Notes under the pieces: generated by a model | Seen by the model: the letters and a program-made list of their open reading frames with translations, nothing else | Database searches by the model: none | Told to the model about the DNA's origin: nothing | NCBI GenBank assembly: GCA_000620185.1 | Contig: JHVO01000005.1 | Span: 186,001-250,000, forward strand | DNA length: 64,000 nucleotides | From: Geodermatophilaceae bacterium URHB0062 | GTDB taxonomy: Bacteria > Actinomycetota > Actinomycetes > Mycobacteriales > Geodermatophilaceae | Reading direction: 5' to 3' | Made by a program: the position numbers and the translations under genes | Shown: positions 48,093-56,793 of the stretch, in pieces | How positions within the stretch are numbered: position 1 is the stretch's first letter | Layout of the letters: the number at the start of each line of letters is the position of its first letter

Positions 48093-49130
48093 TCAGGGCT
48101 TGCCGCCCCAGCAGTTGTCCAGGCCCCAGGTGGTGTCCTTGGATTCGAGACCGGCGATCGGCTTGTCGGTGACCAGCTGGACGCCGGTGTCGATGTAGCC
48201 GGTGCTGGGCACGTCGGGCTTGGTGCCGTCCTTGATGAAGGCGACCCCGGCGTCGACGCCGGCGACGGCCATCTTCGACGGGAACTGCATGACGGTGGCC
48301 GCGATCTGCCCGTTCTTCACGGCGGTGATGCCGGCGCATCCGCCGTCGATGGAGCCGACGATGACCGAGTCGGTCTTGCCGGCGTTCTTCAGGGCCGTCG
48401 CGGCGCCGATCGCGGCGGGCTCGTTGATCGTGTAGACGGAGTTGATGTCGGGGTTCTTCTGCAGCAGGTTCTCCATGGCCGTCTGACCCTTGCCCTGGTC
48501 GCCACCGGTGTCCTGCTTGCCGGCGATCTCCGGGCTGTCGTTCGTGAGGCCCATGCCCTTGAGGAATCCGTCGTGCCGCTGGTCGCCGACCGAGACGCCG
48601 GGCTGCAGGTCGAGCATCGCGAGGATGGGCTTCGTGCTGCCGAGTGCGGCCTTCACGTAGGCGCCCTGCTGCTCGCCGGCCTTGAAGTTGTCGGTGGCCC
48701 AGGTGGCGTCGACACCTTTATTGCCGTCTGTCTGGGTATCCAGGGCGGCGACGAACACGCCCTTCGACTGCGCGTCGAGCAGGGTCGGGACGATGGCCTT
48801 GGAGTCGTTCGGCGTGATGAGGATGGCCTTCACGCCGGAGGCGATCATGTTCTGGACGGCCGTGACCTGGCTGTCGTTGTCGCCGTCCGCCGTCCCGGCG
48901 GCAGCCGTGAGGTCGGCGCCCATCTTGTCCGCCTCGTCCTGCGCGGCCGAGCGCATAGAGACGAAGTAGGGGTTCGAGTCGGTCTTGGTGATCAGCCCGA
49001 TCTTCACGGGGCCGCTGCTCCCACCGCCGCTGTCACTCCCGCTCTTGGTGGCGGTGCAGCCGGCGAGCAGGGCCGGAATGGTGAGCGCGGCCAGGGCGGC
49101 CGTCCGGACGGTGCGCGAGGTGGAACGCAT
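48093..49130 (-). CDS. sugar ABC transporter substrate-binding lipoprotein
   Basis: A 345-residue periplasmic-binding-protein-type-1 lipoprotein. The signal peptide ends in the lipobox LLAG with Cys 25, followed by a Ser/Gly linker. The mature domain starts VKIGLITKTDSNPYFVSMRS, the typical D-ribose/fructose/xylose-binding opening, and includes ILITPNDSKAIVPTL and the hinge NSVYTINEPAAIGA. It captures the sugar for the following permease and ATPase. First gene of the operon; the long upstream region holds its promoter and a 14-bp palindrome. Confidence 0.92.
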   Translation of the reverse strand: MRSTSRTVRTAALAALTIPALLAGCTATKSGSDSGGGSSGPVKIGLITKTDSNPYFVSMRSAAQDEADKMGADLTAAAGTADGDNDSQVTAVQNMIASGVKAILITPNDSKAIVPTLLDAQSKGVFVAALDTQTDGNKGVDATWATDNFKAGEQQGAYVKAALGSTKPILAMLDLQPGVSVGDQRHDGFLKGMGLTNDSPEIAGKQDTGGDQGKGQTAMENLLQKNPDINSVYTINEPAAIGAATALKNAGKTDSVIVGSIDGGCAGITAVKNGQIAATVMQFPSKMAVAGVDAGVAFIKDGTKPDVPSTGYIDTGVQLVTDKPIAGLESKDTTWGLDNCWGGKP

Positions 49131-49304
49131 GAGGGGTCCTCTGTTTGAGCCCCGTGGACGACGCAGGTTACTGGCCTTGCTGAGGGGAGAGTGCTGCGCA
49201 GCGGGGAGGTGGGTCGCCGGGCATGGGTGCCGCAGAACGGGCGGCCGTCTGAGGACGCCGTGGCGCGAAGGGCCGGCGGGCTCGCCGCTCACTGCGTGAC
49301 TGTT

Positions 49305-49318
49305 CGGACCGCGGTCCG
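49305..49318. promoter_or_regulatory. 14-bp palindrome upstream of the sugar transporter operon
   Basis: CGGACCGCGGTCCG is a perfect palindrome with a CG centre, 175 bp upstream of the binding-protein start. LacI-type operators have this form. A few perfect palindromes of this length are expected by chance in a 64-kb GC-rich window, so the call is weak. Confidence 0.3.
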
Positions 49319-49566
49319 TCGTGGGCGGGAGGACGGCGGCCGCGGGCGAGCGGCCGGCATCCGTTACGGCGCCGGACCGGTGCTCGTCGCACCGGATCGG
49401 GCCGCTCGAGGCGGGCGGACCGCTCCGGAAACCGTGGGCGACCGCCCGACCAAGTGCGCCGGATCCACCGGCTCGCTCGGCCGGTGTGGCGAGAACGGTA
49501 GGGCGCAATGAAGCGGGCGCGCAAGGCCTTCGGCGACCGGTCGTCGGTGCCGTCGCCGAGGCTGCC

Positions 49567-49593
49567 CCTGCCCGGCGTGGACGCGAGGGCAGG
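49567..49593 (-). terminator. hairpin downstream of the beta-glucosidase operon
   Basis: CCTGCCC and GGGCAGG form a 7-bp outer stem. Inside it, GCGT and ACGC form a second stem around a GG. The hairpin starts 12 bp after the beta-glucosidase stop. There is no T-run. Confidence 0.5.
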
Positions 49594-49604
49594 AGCGGGT
49601 GGGC

Positions 49605-50807
49605 TCAGACCAGGCCGTTGCGGCGGGCCACCTCGCCGAGCCAGTTCAGGCTGGGCTTCGGCGTCCTGGTGAACGTCCGGCGGTCGACCGACACCAGGCC
49701 GAAGGTCGGGGCGAAGCCGAGCATCCACTCGAAGTTGTCGAGCAGGCTCCAGTGCACGTACCCGCGCACGTTCGCGCCGTCGGCGATCGCGGCCGAGAGC
49801 CCGCGCAGCGCCTCGTCGGTGAACCGGACGCGGTCGGCGTCGTCGGCGGTGGCGATGCCGTTCTCGGTGACCATCAGCGGGACGTCCGGCAGGACCTCGG
49901 CCGCCCGGCGCACCGCGGCGCCCAGGGCCTCGGGTCGGCGCTCCATGCCGTGCGCGAGGGTGTGCTTCTCGGGCGCGACGGCGACGAGGCCGTCGGGGCC
50001 GAACCGGGCGCACGTGTAGATCTGCAGTCCCACCCAGTCGTCGTCCTCGGCGGCGGTGAGGAACTGGTCCTCGAACGCGGCCCGCTCCTCGCGCATGCGC
50101 TCCTCGCCGCCGGCCTCGGCGATGTGCTCGCGGCCGATCAGGGTCATGCCGACCGGCGGGGTGCCCGCGCCACGCAGCACATCGGTCATCCGGCCGTGCA
50201 GGGCCAGCAGCGCCTCGGCGACGCCCTGGTCGGGGCGCGGCAGGCCGAGGATCGGCTCGCCGCGGCGGGCCATCGCGCCCATGACGGGCTGCGTGGCCAT
50301 CAGGTTCGGTTCGTTGATCGTGGCGACGTACGCGGCGTCGCCCAGGGCGCCCGCGACGAACTCGGTGTACCGCGCGATCCGGTCGCCGGTCTTCGGCCCC
50401 GTCCAGCCGCCGTCGTGCATCAGCCAGCGGGGCATCGTGAAGTGCACGAGGGTGACCAGCGGGTTGAGCCCTCGGTCGCGGCACCCGTCGACGATCCGCC
50501 GGTAGTGGTCGAGGGCGGCGTGCGAGAACTCGCCCTCGGCGGGCTCGATCCGGCTCCACTCGAGGCTGAACCGGTAGGTGTTCAGGCCGGCGCCCGCCAC
50601 CAGGTCGAGGTCCTCGGGCCAGCGGTGCCAGGAGTCGCAGGCGTCGCCGCTGGACTCGGCGAAGGGCGAGTGCTCCGCGTGCTCCATCTCCCAGTGGTCG
50701 TTGTTGACGTTGCCTCCCTCGACCTGGTGGGCGGCGGTCGCGGTGCCCCAGAGGAAGCCGTCGGGGAAGGCGTCGGCGGGCGGGTGGGGGATCAGCTCAG
50801 CGGTCAT
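49605..50807 (-). CDS. GH1 beta-glucosidase
   Basis: A 400-residue glycoside hydrolase family 1 enzyme that releases beta-linked glucose or a related sugar from a glycoside. The acid/base Glu 166 is in TINEPN and the nucleophile Glu 315 in VTENG. The opening FPDGFLWGTATAAHQVEGG and the WSLLDNFEW motif are typical. No signal peptide, so it acts on imported glycosides in the cytoplasm. Its ATG overlaps the stop of the FAD monooxygenase gene (ATGA), an unusual pairing that suggests the substrate is an aromatic glycoside. Transcription would start from the promoter carrying the operator-like site at 52558. Confidence 0.93.
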   Translation of the reverse strand: MTAELIPHPPADAFPDGFLWGTATAAHQVEGGNVNNDHWEMEHAEHSPFAESSGDACDSWHRWPEDLDLVAGAGLNTYRFSLEWSRIEPAEGEFSHAALDHYRRIVDGCRDRGLNPLVTLVHFTMPRWLMHDGGWTGPKTGDRIARYTEFVAGALGDAAYVATINEPNLMATQPVMGAMARRGEPILGLPRPDQGVAEALLALHGRMTDVLRGAGTPPVGMTLIGREHIAEAGGEERMREERAAFEDQFLTAAEDDDWVGLQIYTCARFGPDGLVAVAPEKHTLAHGMERRPEALGAAVRRAAEVLPDVPLMVTENGIATADDADRVRFTDEALRGLSAAIADGANVRGYVHWSLLDNFEWMLGFAPTFGLVSVDRRTFTRTPKPSLNWLGEVARRNGLV

Positions 50808-52462
50808 CGGGCGATCTCCTCGAGGGACGGGGTGGGGGACACGATGGTCGGGATGTCGGCGGCGCCGACGACTGTGAGCAGCAGAGCCTCCGGGTCGGGC
50901 GTGGCCGCACCGCGCCAGGCGACGTGCTGGTCGGGGCGGACCAGCAGGAGGTCTGCGCCGTAGCGCGGCCGCAGGTTCGGCAGGTGGGTCAGGTCCACGA
51001 CCCGCAGGGAGCGGCCCAGTCGGGCCGCGGCGTCGAGGAGCGGGCCGGTGTCGCCGTCCCGTCCCAGCCACAGGAGCGTGAAGTCCTCGCCGAGCAGGTC
51101 GAACAGCGAGGTGCCGTCGGGGAGCCAGGCGTGTGGCAGGCGGGCCCCCGGGTGTGCGGAGGGCTCGTAGTCCAGCAGGTGCGGCTCGGGGAGGGGCCGG
51201 CCGTCGGGGACGACGACGGGGGAGTCGGGGTAGTCGTAGCCGAGCACCAGCCCGAGGCTGTGGAACTCGCCTTCCTTGACCGCGAGGCGCCGGGCCAGAT
51301 CTGCGCGCAGCAGTTCTCCGGCCGTGCCGTCGTCGTCCAGGTCGTCCTCGGCGAAGGACGGCGCGAGGAACGACTCCTGATTGCCGGCCGCCGCGATGGT
51401 CCGGTGTGCCACCGGTCGCCGCTCGGCCTCGTAGCTGTCCAGCAGCGCGGGTGGCGCCCAGCCCTGCAGGACGGCGGCCAGCTTCCAGCCGAGGTTCACC
51501 GCGTCACCGACGCAGGTGTTGAACCCGTGGCCGCCCCAGGGCGGGTTGAGGTGCGCCGCGTCGCCGACGAGGAACACCCGCTCGCCGCGGTACCGGTCGA
51601 CCAGCAGCATGCGGGCCGACCAGGGGTCGGTGGCCAGCACCTCGACGTCGACGTCGTCGCCGACCAGCGCCTGCACGAGCGCGGCCGGGTCGAGCGCGTC
51701 GACGGCGGCGTCGACGCCCTGGACGATCGCCCACCAGGTGCCGTGCAGGTCGAGCCGGCCCATCAGCCCGCCGTACCGCGCGCCGATGGCCCAGTAGTGG
51801 ACGCCGAGGGCGCACAGTTCCCGTTCCTCGAGGGCGCGGCTGCGGAAGGTGATGCTCAGGTTGGGGAGGGCACCGGAGAACCCCTCGTAGCGTGCGCCGA
51901 TCGCGGCGCGGGTGATGCCGCTGCTGCCGTCGCAGCCGAGCAGGTAGTCGGCCGTGATCCGGTGGGGGGTGCCGTCCGGGGCCTCGAGCACCGCCTGGGC
52001 GGCGACCCGCCCGTCGAGCACCGACGCGGCGCGCCAGCCGACCAGCAGGGTCACGGTCGGGAGCTCGGCGGCCGCGTCGCGCAGCACCTGCTCGACCAGC
52101 GACTGCGGGGCCTGCTGGCCGGCCTCGGCGGCGACCTCGCGCGGCGACGTCCACAGGCCGAAGGCCTCGGGGAACCGGGTGATCTCGTGCCCGAACAGAC
52201 CGGTGCAGAAGACGACGTCCTGGGCGTGCTCGACGGGGAGCGGCGCGGCGGCGCGCAGCCGGTCGGCGATACCCCACCGCCGCAGGTGCTCCATGGTTCG
52301 GACGCTGGTGGTCTTCGCCCGCGGGCGGAGCGGGTCGAGCGCGGTGCGCGGCTCGACGACGAGCACGTCGATGCCGCGGCGGCCCAGCTCGATCGCGGCG
52401 GCCAGGCCACTGGGGCCGCCGCCGACGACCAGCACCGGGACGTGGTCGGGCACGACGGTCAT
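50804..52462 (-). CDS. FAD-dependent aromatic monooxygenase
   Basis: A 552-residue class A flavoprotein hydroxylase that would add one hydroxyl to a phenolic ring using NAD(P)H and oxygen. The FAD motif VVGGGPSGLAAA is at residues 12-23, the DG motif is GCDGSSGITR, and the GD motif is FLVGDAAHLNPPWGGHGFN. The C-terminal 130 residues form the thioredoxin-like dimerisation domain (LLVRPDQHVAWRG) found in phenol-hydroxylase/MhpA-type enzymes. It is the first gene of a two-gene operon with the GH1 glucosidase. An operator-like 16-bp site lies 96 bp upstream. The exact phenol is unknown. Confidence 0.92.
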   Translation of the reverse strand: MTVVPDHVPVLVVGGGPSGLAAAIELGRRGIDVLVVEPRTALDPLRPRAKTTSVRTMEHLRRWGIADRLRAAAPLPVEHAQDVVFCTGLFGHEITRFPEAFGLWTSPREVAAEAGQQAPQSLVEQVLRDAAAELPTVTLLVGWRAASVLDGRVAAQAVLEAPDGTPHRITADYLLGCDGSSGITRAAIGARYEGFSGALPNLSITFRSRALEERELCALGVHYWAIGARYGGLMGRLDLHGTWWAIVQGVDAAVDALDPAALVQALVGDDVDVEVLATDPWSARMLLVDRYRGERVFLVGDAAHLNPPWGGHGFNTCVGDAVNLGWKLAAVLQGWAPPALLDSYEAERRPVAHRTIAAAGNQESFLAPSFAEDDLDDDGTAGELLRADLARRLAVKEGEFHSLGLVLGYDYPDSPVVVPDGRPLPEPHLLDYEPSAHPGARLPHAWLPDGTSLFDLLGEDFTLLWLGRDGDTGPLLDAAARLGRSLRVVDLTHLPNLRPRYGADLLLVRPDQHVAWRGAATPDPEALLLTVVGAADIPTIVSPTPSLEEIAR

Positions 52463-52557
52463 CGGGTCTCCTGTCCTGGGGTGCGGGATGGGCCGGGACG
52501 AGCTCCGGCCGGCGCGTTCTCAGGATCCGTGGCCCTGGTCACGCCGACGTACCCCGT

Positions 52558-52573
52558 TGCCATTGAGCGGCAG
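52558..52573. promoter_or_regulatory. operator-like site 1 (TGCCATTGAGCGGCAG)
   Basis: Identical over 16 bp to site 3 (61007) and closely similar to sites 2 (58503) and 4 (61901), all in the same orientation relative to the minus-strand gene they precede. The ends form an inverted repeat TGCC-N7-GGCA, the 15-bp size known for IclR-type operators. It is 96 bp upstream of the monooxygenase gene. A 14-bp palindrome (GAACCGATCGGTTC, 52578-52591) lies beside it. Confidence 0.65.
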
Positions 52574-52694
52574 TGCGGAACCGATCGGTTCGGCGACGCC
52601 CGTCCGACGGGGGGTTCCGATCGCCCGAGGGGTCGCTTACCGGTCTTCACTGGTCAGCCCCAGAATTGTCGTACCCCTCGCTTACCGTGCAGGC

Positions 52695-54221
52695 ATGTTC
52701 CCTCCGGAGGCGTTCGGTGTCGGCGTGACGGTCGCCGAGCTGGTCCCGACGCCGTGGGACGTCGTCGTGCCGGCGGGGGTGGTGTCGCGGCCGTCCCGGC
52801 TGGGGGAGCTGCTGCCGGTGGCGTTGATGACGCCGGAGCAGAAGGCGGCGCAGCTGCAGCGGCTGGAGGAGGCGGAGGCGGTGCTGGCCGCCTTCAAGGC
52901 CGAGCTGGTGGTCGGGCTGGCCGCCGACCGGCCGGCGCGCAACGATCGGCGGCGGGGGCAGACGGGGGCGGCGTCGGGGGAGTGGGCGGCCGAGCTGCTG
53001 GACGAGGACGTCTCGGAGTTCTTCCCCGACGAGCTGGCGCTGGTGCTGAACTCCTCACGAACGGCGGCCACGCAGCTCTGGGAACAGTCGATGACGCTGC
53101 TGCGGCGGCTGCCGGCGACGTGGGCGGCGCTGGCCGACGGCTGGCTGGACTGGCCGCGGGCCCGGGCGATTGCTGCGGAGCTGGGGTGGCCGGCTCGCGA
53201 ATCACCCGACGACGTGCTGGCGAGGGTTGAGGCGGTGGTGCTGCCTCGGGCCACCGAGCTGTCGATCACCCGGCTGCGGGCGCTGGTGCGCAGGGAGCTG
53301 ATCAAGGTCGACCCGGCCGCGGCCGACCGGCGCCGGAAGAAGGCGCAGCGTGCTGCGGACGTCACCGTGCGCGGCCTGGGCGACGGCATGGCCGAGCTGC
53401 GTGCCACGATGCCGGTGCCGGAGGCCGCCGCGACACGCGCACAGGTGGAGGCGCAGGCTCGCGCCCTGAAGGTGGCCGGCGACGAGCGGCCGCTCGGGCA
53501 GCTGCGGAGCATGCTGCTCCACGATCTGGTCACCCGTCCGTGGGCGGAACGGCCCACGGTGAGCGCGCACCTGGATGTGATCGCCTCGCTCGACATGCTG
53601 GAGTCCGCGGCTGCCGGAGCGCCGGGGATGGGCCGGGAGCCGGTGCTGGTCGACGGAGAGCCGGTCACCGCCGCGGTCGCGCGTGAGCTGCTCGAGCGCC
53701 TTGACGCGCTGTGCCCGGGCGGGCTGCAGGCGCCCACCGACGGCACCCTGACGCTCTCGATCACCGACCAGGACGGGCGGCTGCTCGCCGCGGTCACCCG
53801 CCGCGAGCTCGAGCGGGCCGTCCGCCGCGGCGAAGGGCTGGGCCCGCCGCCCGCCGTGAACCGGTACGAGCCCACCCCGGCCCAGCAGCGCTTCGCGCGG
53901 ACCCGGGACCGCACCTGCCGGCACCCCGGCTGTGCCAACCGGGCGGCCTGGGCCGACCTCGACCACGTCCTCGCGCACGCCGACAGCGGACAGACCGACT
54001 GCGCCAACCTGTGCTGCCTGTGCCGTCGCCACCACCGCCTGAAGACCCACGCCCGCGGCTGGGTCTACGTGATGACCCCCGACGGCGTCCTGAGCGTGAC
54101 CACACCCAGCGGCGTGACCCGGGTCAGCCGGCCACCCGGCGTCACCGCCCAGTCATCGACGGTGCTGCTCGTGGCGTCTGAACGACAACCGACGCCCGAC
54201 GAGGACCCCCCACCCTTCTGA
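52695..54221 (+). CDS. DUF222/HNH endonuclease domain protein (13E12 type)
   Basis: A 508-residue protein with an N-terminal DUF222 region (about 30-350) and a C-terminal HNH nuclease: the zinc Cys pair CRHPGC, the catalytic DLDHVLAHADSG and NLCCLCRRHHRLKTH. Proteins of this type occur in many near-identical copies in actinobacterial genomes (13E12 repeat family in mycobacteria) and are thought to be mobile or selfish. It lies between the promoter of the monooxygenase operon and the VOC gene, inside the catabolic region but likely unrelated to it. The ATG lacks a strong ribosome site. Confidence 0.9.
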   Translation: MFPPEAFGVGVTVAELVPTPWDVVVPAGVVSRPSRLGELLPVALMTPEQKAAQLQRLEEAEAVLAAFKAELVVGLAADRPARNDRRRGQTGAASGEWAAELLDEDVSEFFPDELALVLNSSRTAATQLWEQSMTLLRRLPATWAALADGWLDWPRARAIAAELGWPARESPDDVLARVEAVVLPRATELSITRLRALVRRELIKVDPAAADRRRKKAQRAADVTVRGLGDGMAELRATMPVPEAAATRAQVEAQARALKVAGDERPLGQLRSMLLHDLVTRPWAERPTVSAHLDVIASLDMLESAAAGAPGMGREPVLVDGEPVTAAVARELLERLDALCPGGLQAPTDGTLTLSITDQDGRLLAAVTRRELERAVRRGEGLGPPPAVNRYEPTPAQQRFARTRDRTCRHPGCANRAAWADLDHVLAHADSGQTDCANLCCLCRRHHRLKTHARGWVYVMTPDGVLSVTTPSGVTRVSRPPGVTAQSSTVLLVASERQPTPDEDPPPF

Positions 54222-54242
54222 GGCTCAATAGAGTCCACGTCC

Positions 54243-54653
54243 ATGACCGCACCCACCCCGTACTTCCACTTCCGGGGGGAGGCACGCGCCGCCCTCACGC
54301 ACTACGCAGACGTCTTCGGCGGCGGAGTCGAGCTGCACACCTTCGACGAATTCGGTCGCACGGACGGACCGGCCGGCGCCGTCGCGCACGGGTACCTCGT
54401 CGACGGACCGGTCGCGTGCTTCGCTGCCGACGTCGCCGGAGACGAGCCCGCCTTCCGGAGCGAGGGTGTGATGTTCGCGCTGCTCGGCGCGGCCGACCCC
54501 GCCACGCTCCGCCGGTGGTTCCACGCCCTCGCCGAGGGGGGCCGGGTCGTCGACGATCTGCAGAAGCGGACATGGGGCGCATCCGACGGCCAGGTCATCG
54601 ACCGGTTCGGAGTCCACTGGCTCATCGGCTTCGAGGGCGACGAGAACGTCTGA
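54243..54653 (+). CDS. VOC/PhnB-like glyoxalase-fold protein
   Basis: A 136-residue protein of the PhnB-type VOC family (glyoxalase fold). It starts TPYFHFRGEARAALTHYADV, then F-G-G-G-V-E-L-H, and ends DRFGVHWLIGFEGDENV, as in other PhnB-like proteins. The expected metal ligands of true glyoxalases are only partly kept, and function is unknown. It follows the HNH gene by 21 bp on the same strand and is convergent with the DUF3500 gene. Confidence 0.85.
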   Translation: MTAPTPYFHFRGEARAALTHYADVFGGGVELHTFDEFGRTDGPAGAVAHGYLVDGPVACFAADVAGDEPAFRSEGVMFALLGAADPATLRRWFHALAEGGRVVDDLQKRTWGASDGQVIDRFGVHWLIGFEGDENV

Positions 54654-54688
54654 GCGGAGACCCGCCGCCCTCCCCGGATGACGAGTCG

Positions 54689-55939
54689 TCAGCCGACGGT
54701 GCGTTCCTGCCACTCCCGCACCCAGGACCGGCCGTAGTCGTTGCCGTGCGGCGTCCGCAGCACCGTGTGCACGTGGAACGGCTGCGGGGTGTCGTAGTCG
54801 AGGAAGACGCCGCAGTGATGGTCGAGCTCGGCGACGATCACCGGCGACTGCAGCCGGTAGTAGAAGACGTCGCCGGGCTGGTGCCCGCCGATCCACGAGA
54901 ACCAGGTCCGGTCGAGGTGGGCGTCGATCTCGCGCATCCGCGCGGCGCGCGGGCCCTCGGGCAGGACGCGCACGAACGACTCCGCGATGCGCTGCGCCAG
55001 CCGCTGCGCCTCCTCGGGCAGCTCCGCCACGCGCACGCCCTCGAACGGGATCACCCGGTTGTCCTGGAACGCGCCGGCCAGGTGCCGCTCGTCGCCGGGG
55101 TGCACGCGGCCGGGAGGCATCGCCGGATCGACCATCCGCTCGAAGACCGTCGCCGCGCGGCGCTGCTCGTCGGACAGGGCGGCCATCAGCGCGGTGCCCA
55201 GCTCGATCCGGTCGGCGAACACCCCGGAGAGGCCCGCGTGCGGTCCGGCGTCGATCTCATCGGGTTCGGCGCCGAGGAACAGCGGCGACACCACCATGCG
55301 GCCCTCGACCACCAGGCAGTTGACCGCGCAGTGGTGGCCGAAGAGCTGCCAGCCCCACGGCGCGCGCAGGTCCGGTGTCCCGTACAGGGCGATGTTGTAG
55401 CTGAACTCGTTGAGGATCGTCTCGAGGTCGACGACCTCGCCGAGGAACCCGTTGATCAGCATCATCGCGTGGGCCAGCTCAAAGCCCTCGGAGGAGAGGG
55501 AGGCGCGCATCAGCGCCAGCGCCTTCTCGCGGATCTCGGCCGGCTGCAGGTCCAGCCGCAACCCGGTGTCGAACTGCAGGAACTCCGGATTGGCCCAGGT
55601 CTGCCACTCGACGGCGTCGACGTCGAAGGAGATCAGCGCGCGGGCGTCGTCGTCCAGCGCGGCGAGCAGGTCGTTCGCGGCCGCGACCATGGCCTCGACC
55701 GGCGCCTCCTCACCCGGCCGGGCGGGCTCGAACGGATACAGGCCCTCCCGGAGCGTGCCGTCCTCGGTGACGCCGCGGAACGAGTCGAGGTACAGCGGCG
55801 TCCAGCCCTCGACGAGTCCGCCGGTGAACGTGCCGGGCCGCTTCGAGAACTCGCCGTACGTGTAGGGGTCCATCCCCCGCACCTCCGCCAGGCGCGGATG
55901 GTCGTGCGGGAAGAGGTACTTCCGGAAGTCGCCGGACAC
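54689..55939 (-). CDS. DUF3500 protein, candidate metalloenzyme
   Basis: A 416-residue soluble protein of the DUF3500 family. Conserved-looking His/Cys/Asp clusters are LFGHHCAVNCLVVEGR, the A-E-L-D-H-H-C-G-V-F segment and PFHVHTVLRTPHGNDYG near the C-terminus, which together could form a metal site. No signal peptide. It is the last gene of a four-gene operon with an FAH-family enzyme (5 bp gap), an alpha/beta hydrolase and a quercetinase-like cupin. This setting suggests a role in breaking down a phenolic ring or its fission product. The GTG at 55939 has only a weak ribosome site. Confidence 0.85.
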   Translation of the reverse strand: MSGDFRKYLFPHDHPRLAEVRGMDPYTYGEFSKRPGTFTGGLVEGWTPLYLDSFRGVTEDGTLREGLYPFEPARPGEEAPVEAMVAAANDLLAALDDDARALISFDVDAVEWQTWANPEFLQFDTGLRLDLQPAEIREKALALMRASLSSEGFELAHAMMLINGFLGEVVDLETILNEFSYNIALYGTPDLRAPWGWQLFGHHCAVNCLVVEGRMVVSPLFLGAEPDEIDAGPHAGLSGVFADRIELGTALMAALSDEQRRAATVFERMVDPAMPPGRVHPGDERHLAGAFQDNRVIPFEGVRVAELPEEAQRLAQRIAESFVRVLPEGPRAARMREIDAHLDRTWFSWIGGHQPGDVFYYRLQSPVIVAELDHHCGVFLDYDTPQPFHVHTVLRTPHGNDYGRSWVREWQERTVG

Positions 55940-55944
55940 GGGCG

Positions 55945-56793
55945 TCAGACCTTCCGCGCGGAGTTGTCGACGATGCGGTTGGTCAGCACGCCGATCCGCT
56001 CGACCTCCACATCGACGACGTCCCCCGGGTGCAGCAGCCACGGTGGGGTCCGGGCATAGCCGACCCCGGACGGGGTCCCGGTGGCGAGGACGTCGCCCGG
56101 GCGCAGCGTGAACGTGTGCGAGATCAGGGAGAGCGTGTCGCCGACGGTGTAGACCATCTCGTCGGTGCGCCCGTCCTGCACCGTCTCGCCGTTGACGCGG
56201 GTCTGCACGCGGAGGCCCTCGCGCAGGTCGCCCACCTCGGCGGCCGGCACCATCGGCCCGAGCGGGCCCGAGTTGTCGCCGTTCTTGCCGAGGATCCACT
56301 GGCTGGTGAGCTTCTGCGCCCGGCGCGAGGTGAGGTCGTTGAAGCACGAGTAGCCGACGACGGCGGCCAGCGCCTCGTCCGGGGTCGCGTCCACGAGCGG
56401 CGCCCCGACGAACGCGGCGATCTCGCCCTCCCAGTCGACGCCGTCCTCGGTCGAGGGCACCGGCACCTCGGCGCCGTCCACGGTGAGCGACTGCGTCCAG
56501 CGCGCGAACAGCGTCGGGTACGGCGGCAGGTCCTGGTCCTTGAACGTGCCCTCGGCGACGTGCCGCAGGTAGTTCAGCCCGATGCAGATCACCCGCGCGC
56601 CGGGCAGCACCGGCGGCACGAACTCGACCGCCGACGCCGGCAGCGCCTCGCCCGACACGTCCCGCGAGAGGTGGCCCGCCGCGTCGGCCCAGAACTCCTC
56701 GAGGCCGGCGACCACGGTCACCGTCGCGCCGTCGTCCGACAGCGACGCCACCTCGACCGGCCCGCCGTCCCGGCGGATGCCCACGATCCTCAC
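55945..56793 (-). CDS. fumarylacetoacetate-hydrolase-family enzyme
   Basis: A 282-residue FAH-family enzyme that cleaves or hydrates a 2,4-dioxo or 2-oxo-enoic acid, as made by aromatic ring fission. Family positions seen: ICIGLNYLRHVAE, the metal ligands in EDGVDWEGEIAAFVG, FNDLTSRRAQ, and GDVLATGTPSGVG at the end. The N-terminal 65 residues form the usual small domain. Its GTG overlaps the TGA of the alpha/beta hydrolase gene (GTGA). With its operon neighbours it would act late in the pathway, on the opened ring. Confidence 0.92.
   Translation of the reverse strand: MRIVGIRRDGGPVEVASLSDDGATVTVVAGLEEFWADAAGHLSRDVSGEALPASAVEFVPPVLPGARVICIGLNYLRHVAEGTFKDQDLPPYPTLFARWTQSLTVDGAEVPVPSTEDGVDWEGEIAAFVGAPLVDATPDEALAAVVGYSCFNDLTSRRAQKLTSQWILGKNGDNSGPLGPMVPAAEVGDLREGLRVQTRVNGETVQDGRTDEMVYTVGDTLSLISHTFTLRPGDVLATGTPSGVGYARTPPWLLHPGDVVDVEVERIGVLTNRIVDNSARKV

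Larger units (their letters stand above)
49131..49604. other. 474-bp region between sugar transporter and beta-glucosidase operons
   Basis: No gene is seen. The region holds the promoter of the sugar transporter operon, a 14-bp palindrome (49305-49318) and the terminator-like hairpin of the beta-glucosidase operon (49567-49593). Open frames crossing it have no protein-like sequence. Confidence 0.6.

Noticed and set aside
49131-49511. Possible small gene on either strand upstream of the sugar-binding protein gene
   Set aside because: The frames are Arg/Gly/Pro-rich with no ribosome site or pattern; the region is better read as a promoter region.
52695-54221. DUF222/HNH gene as a homing endonuclease or intron-encoded element splitting a gene
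   Set aside because: Neighbouring genes on both sides are intact and no intron or intein boundary is visible; it is recorded as a free-standing gene of a multi-copy family.
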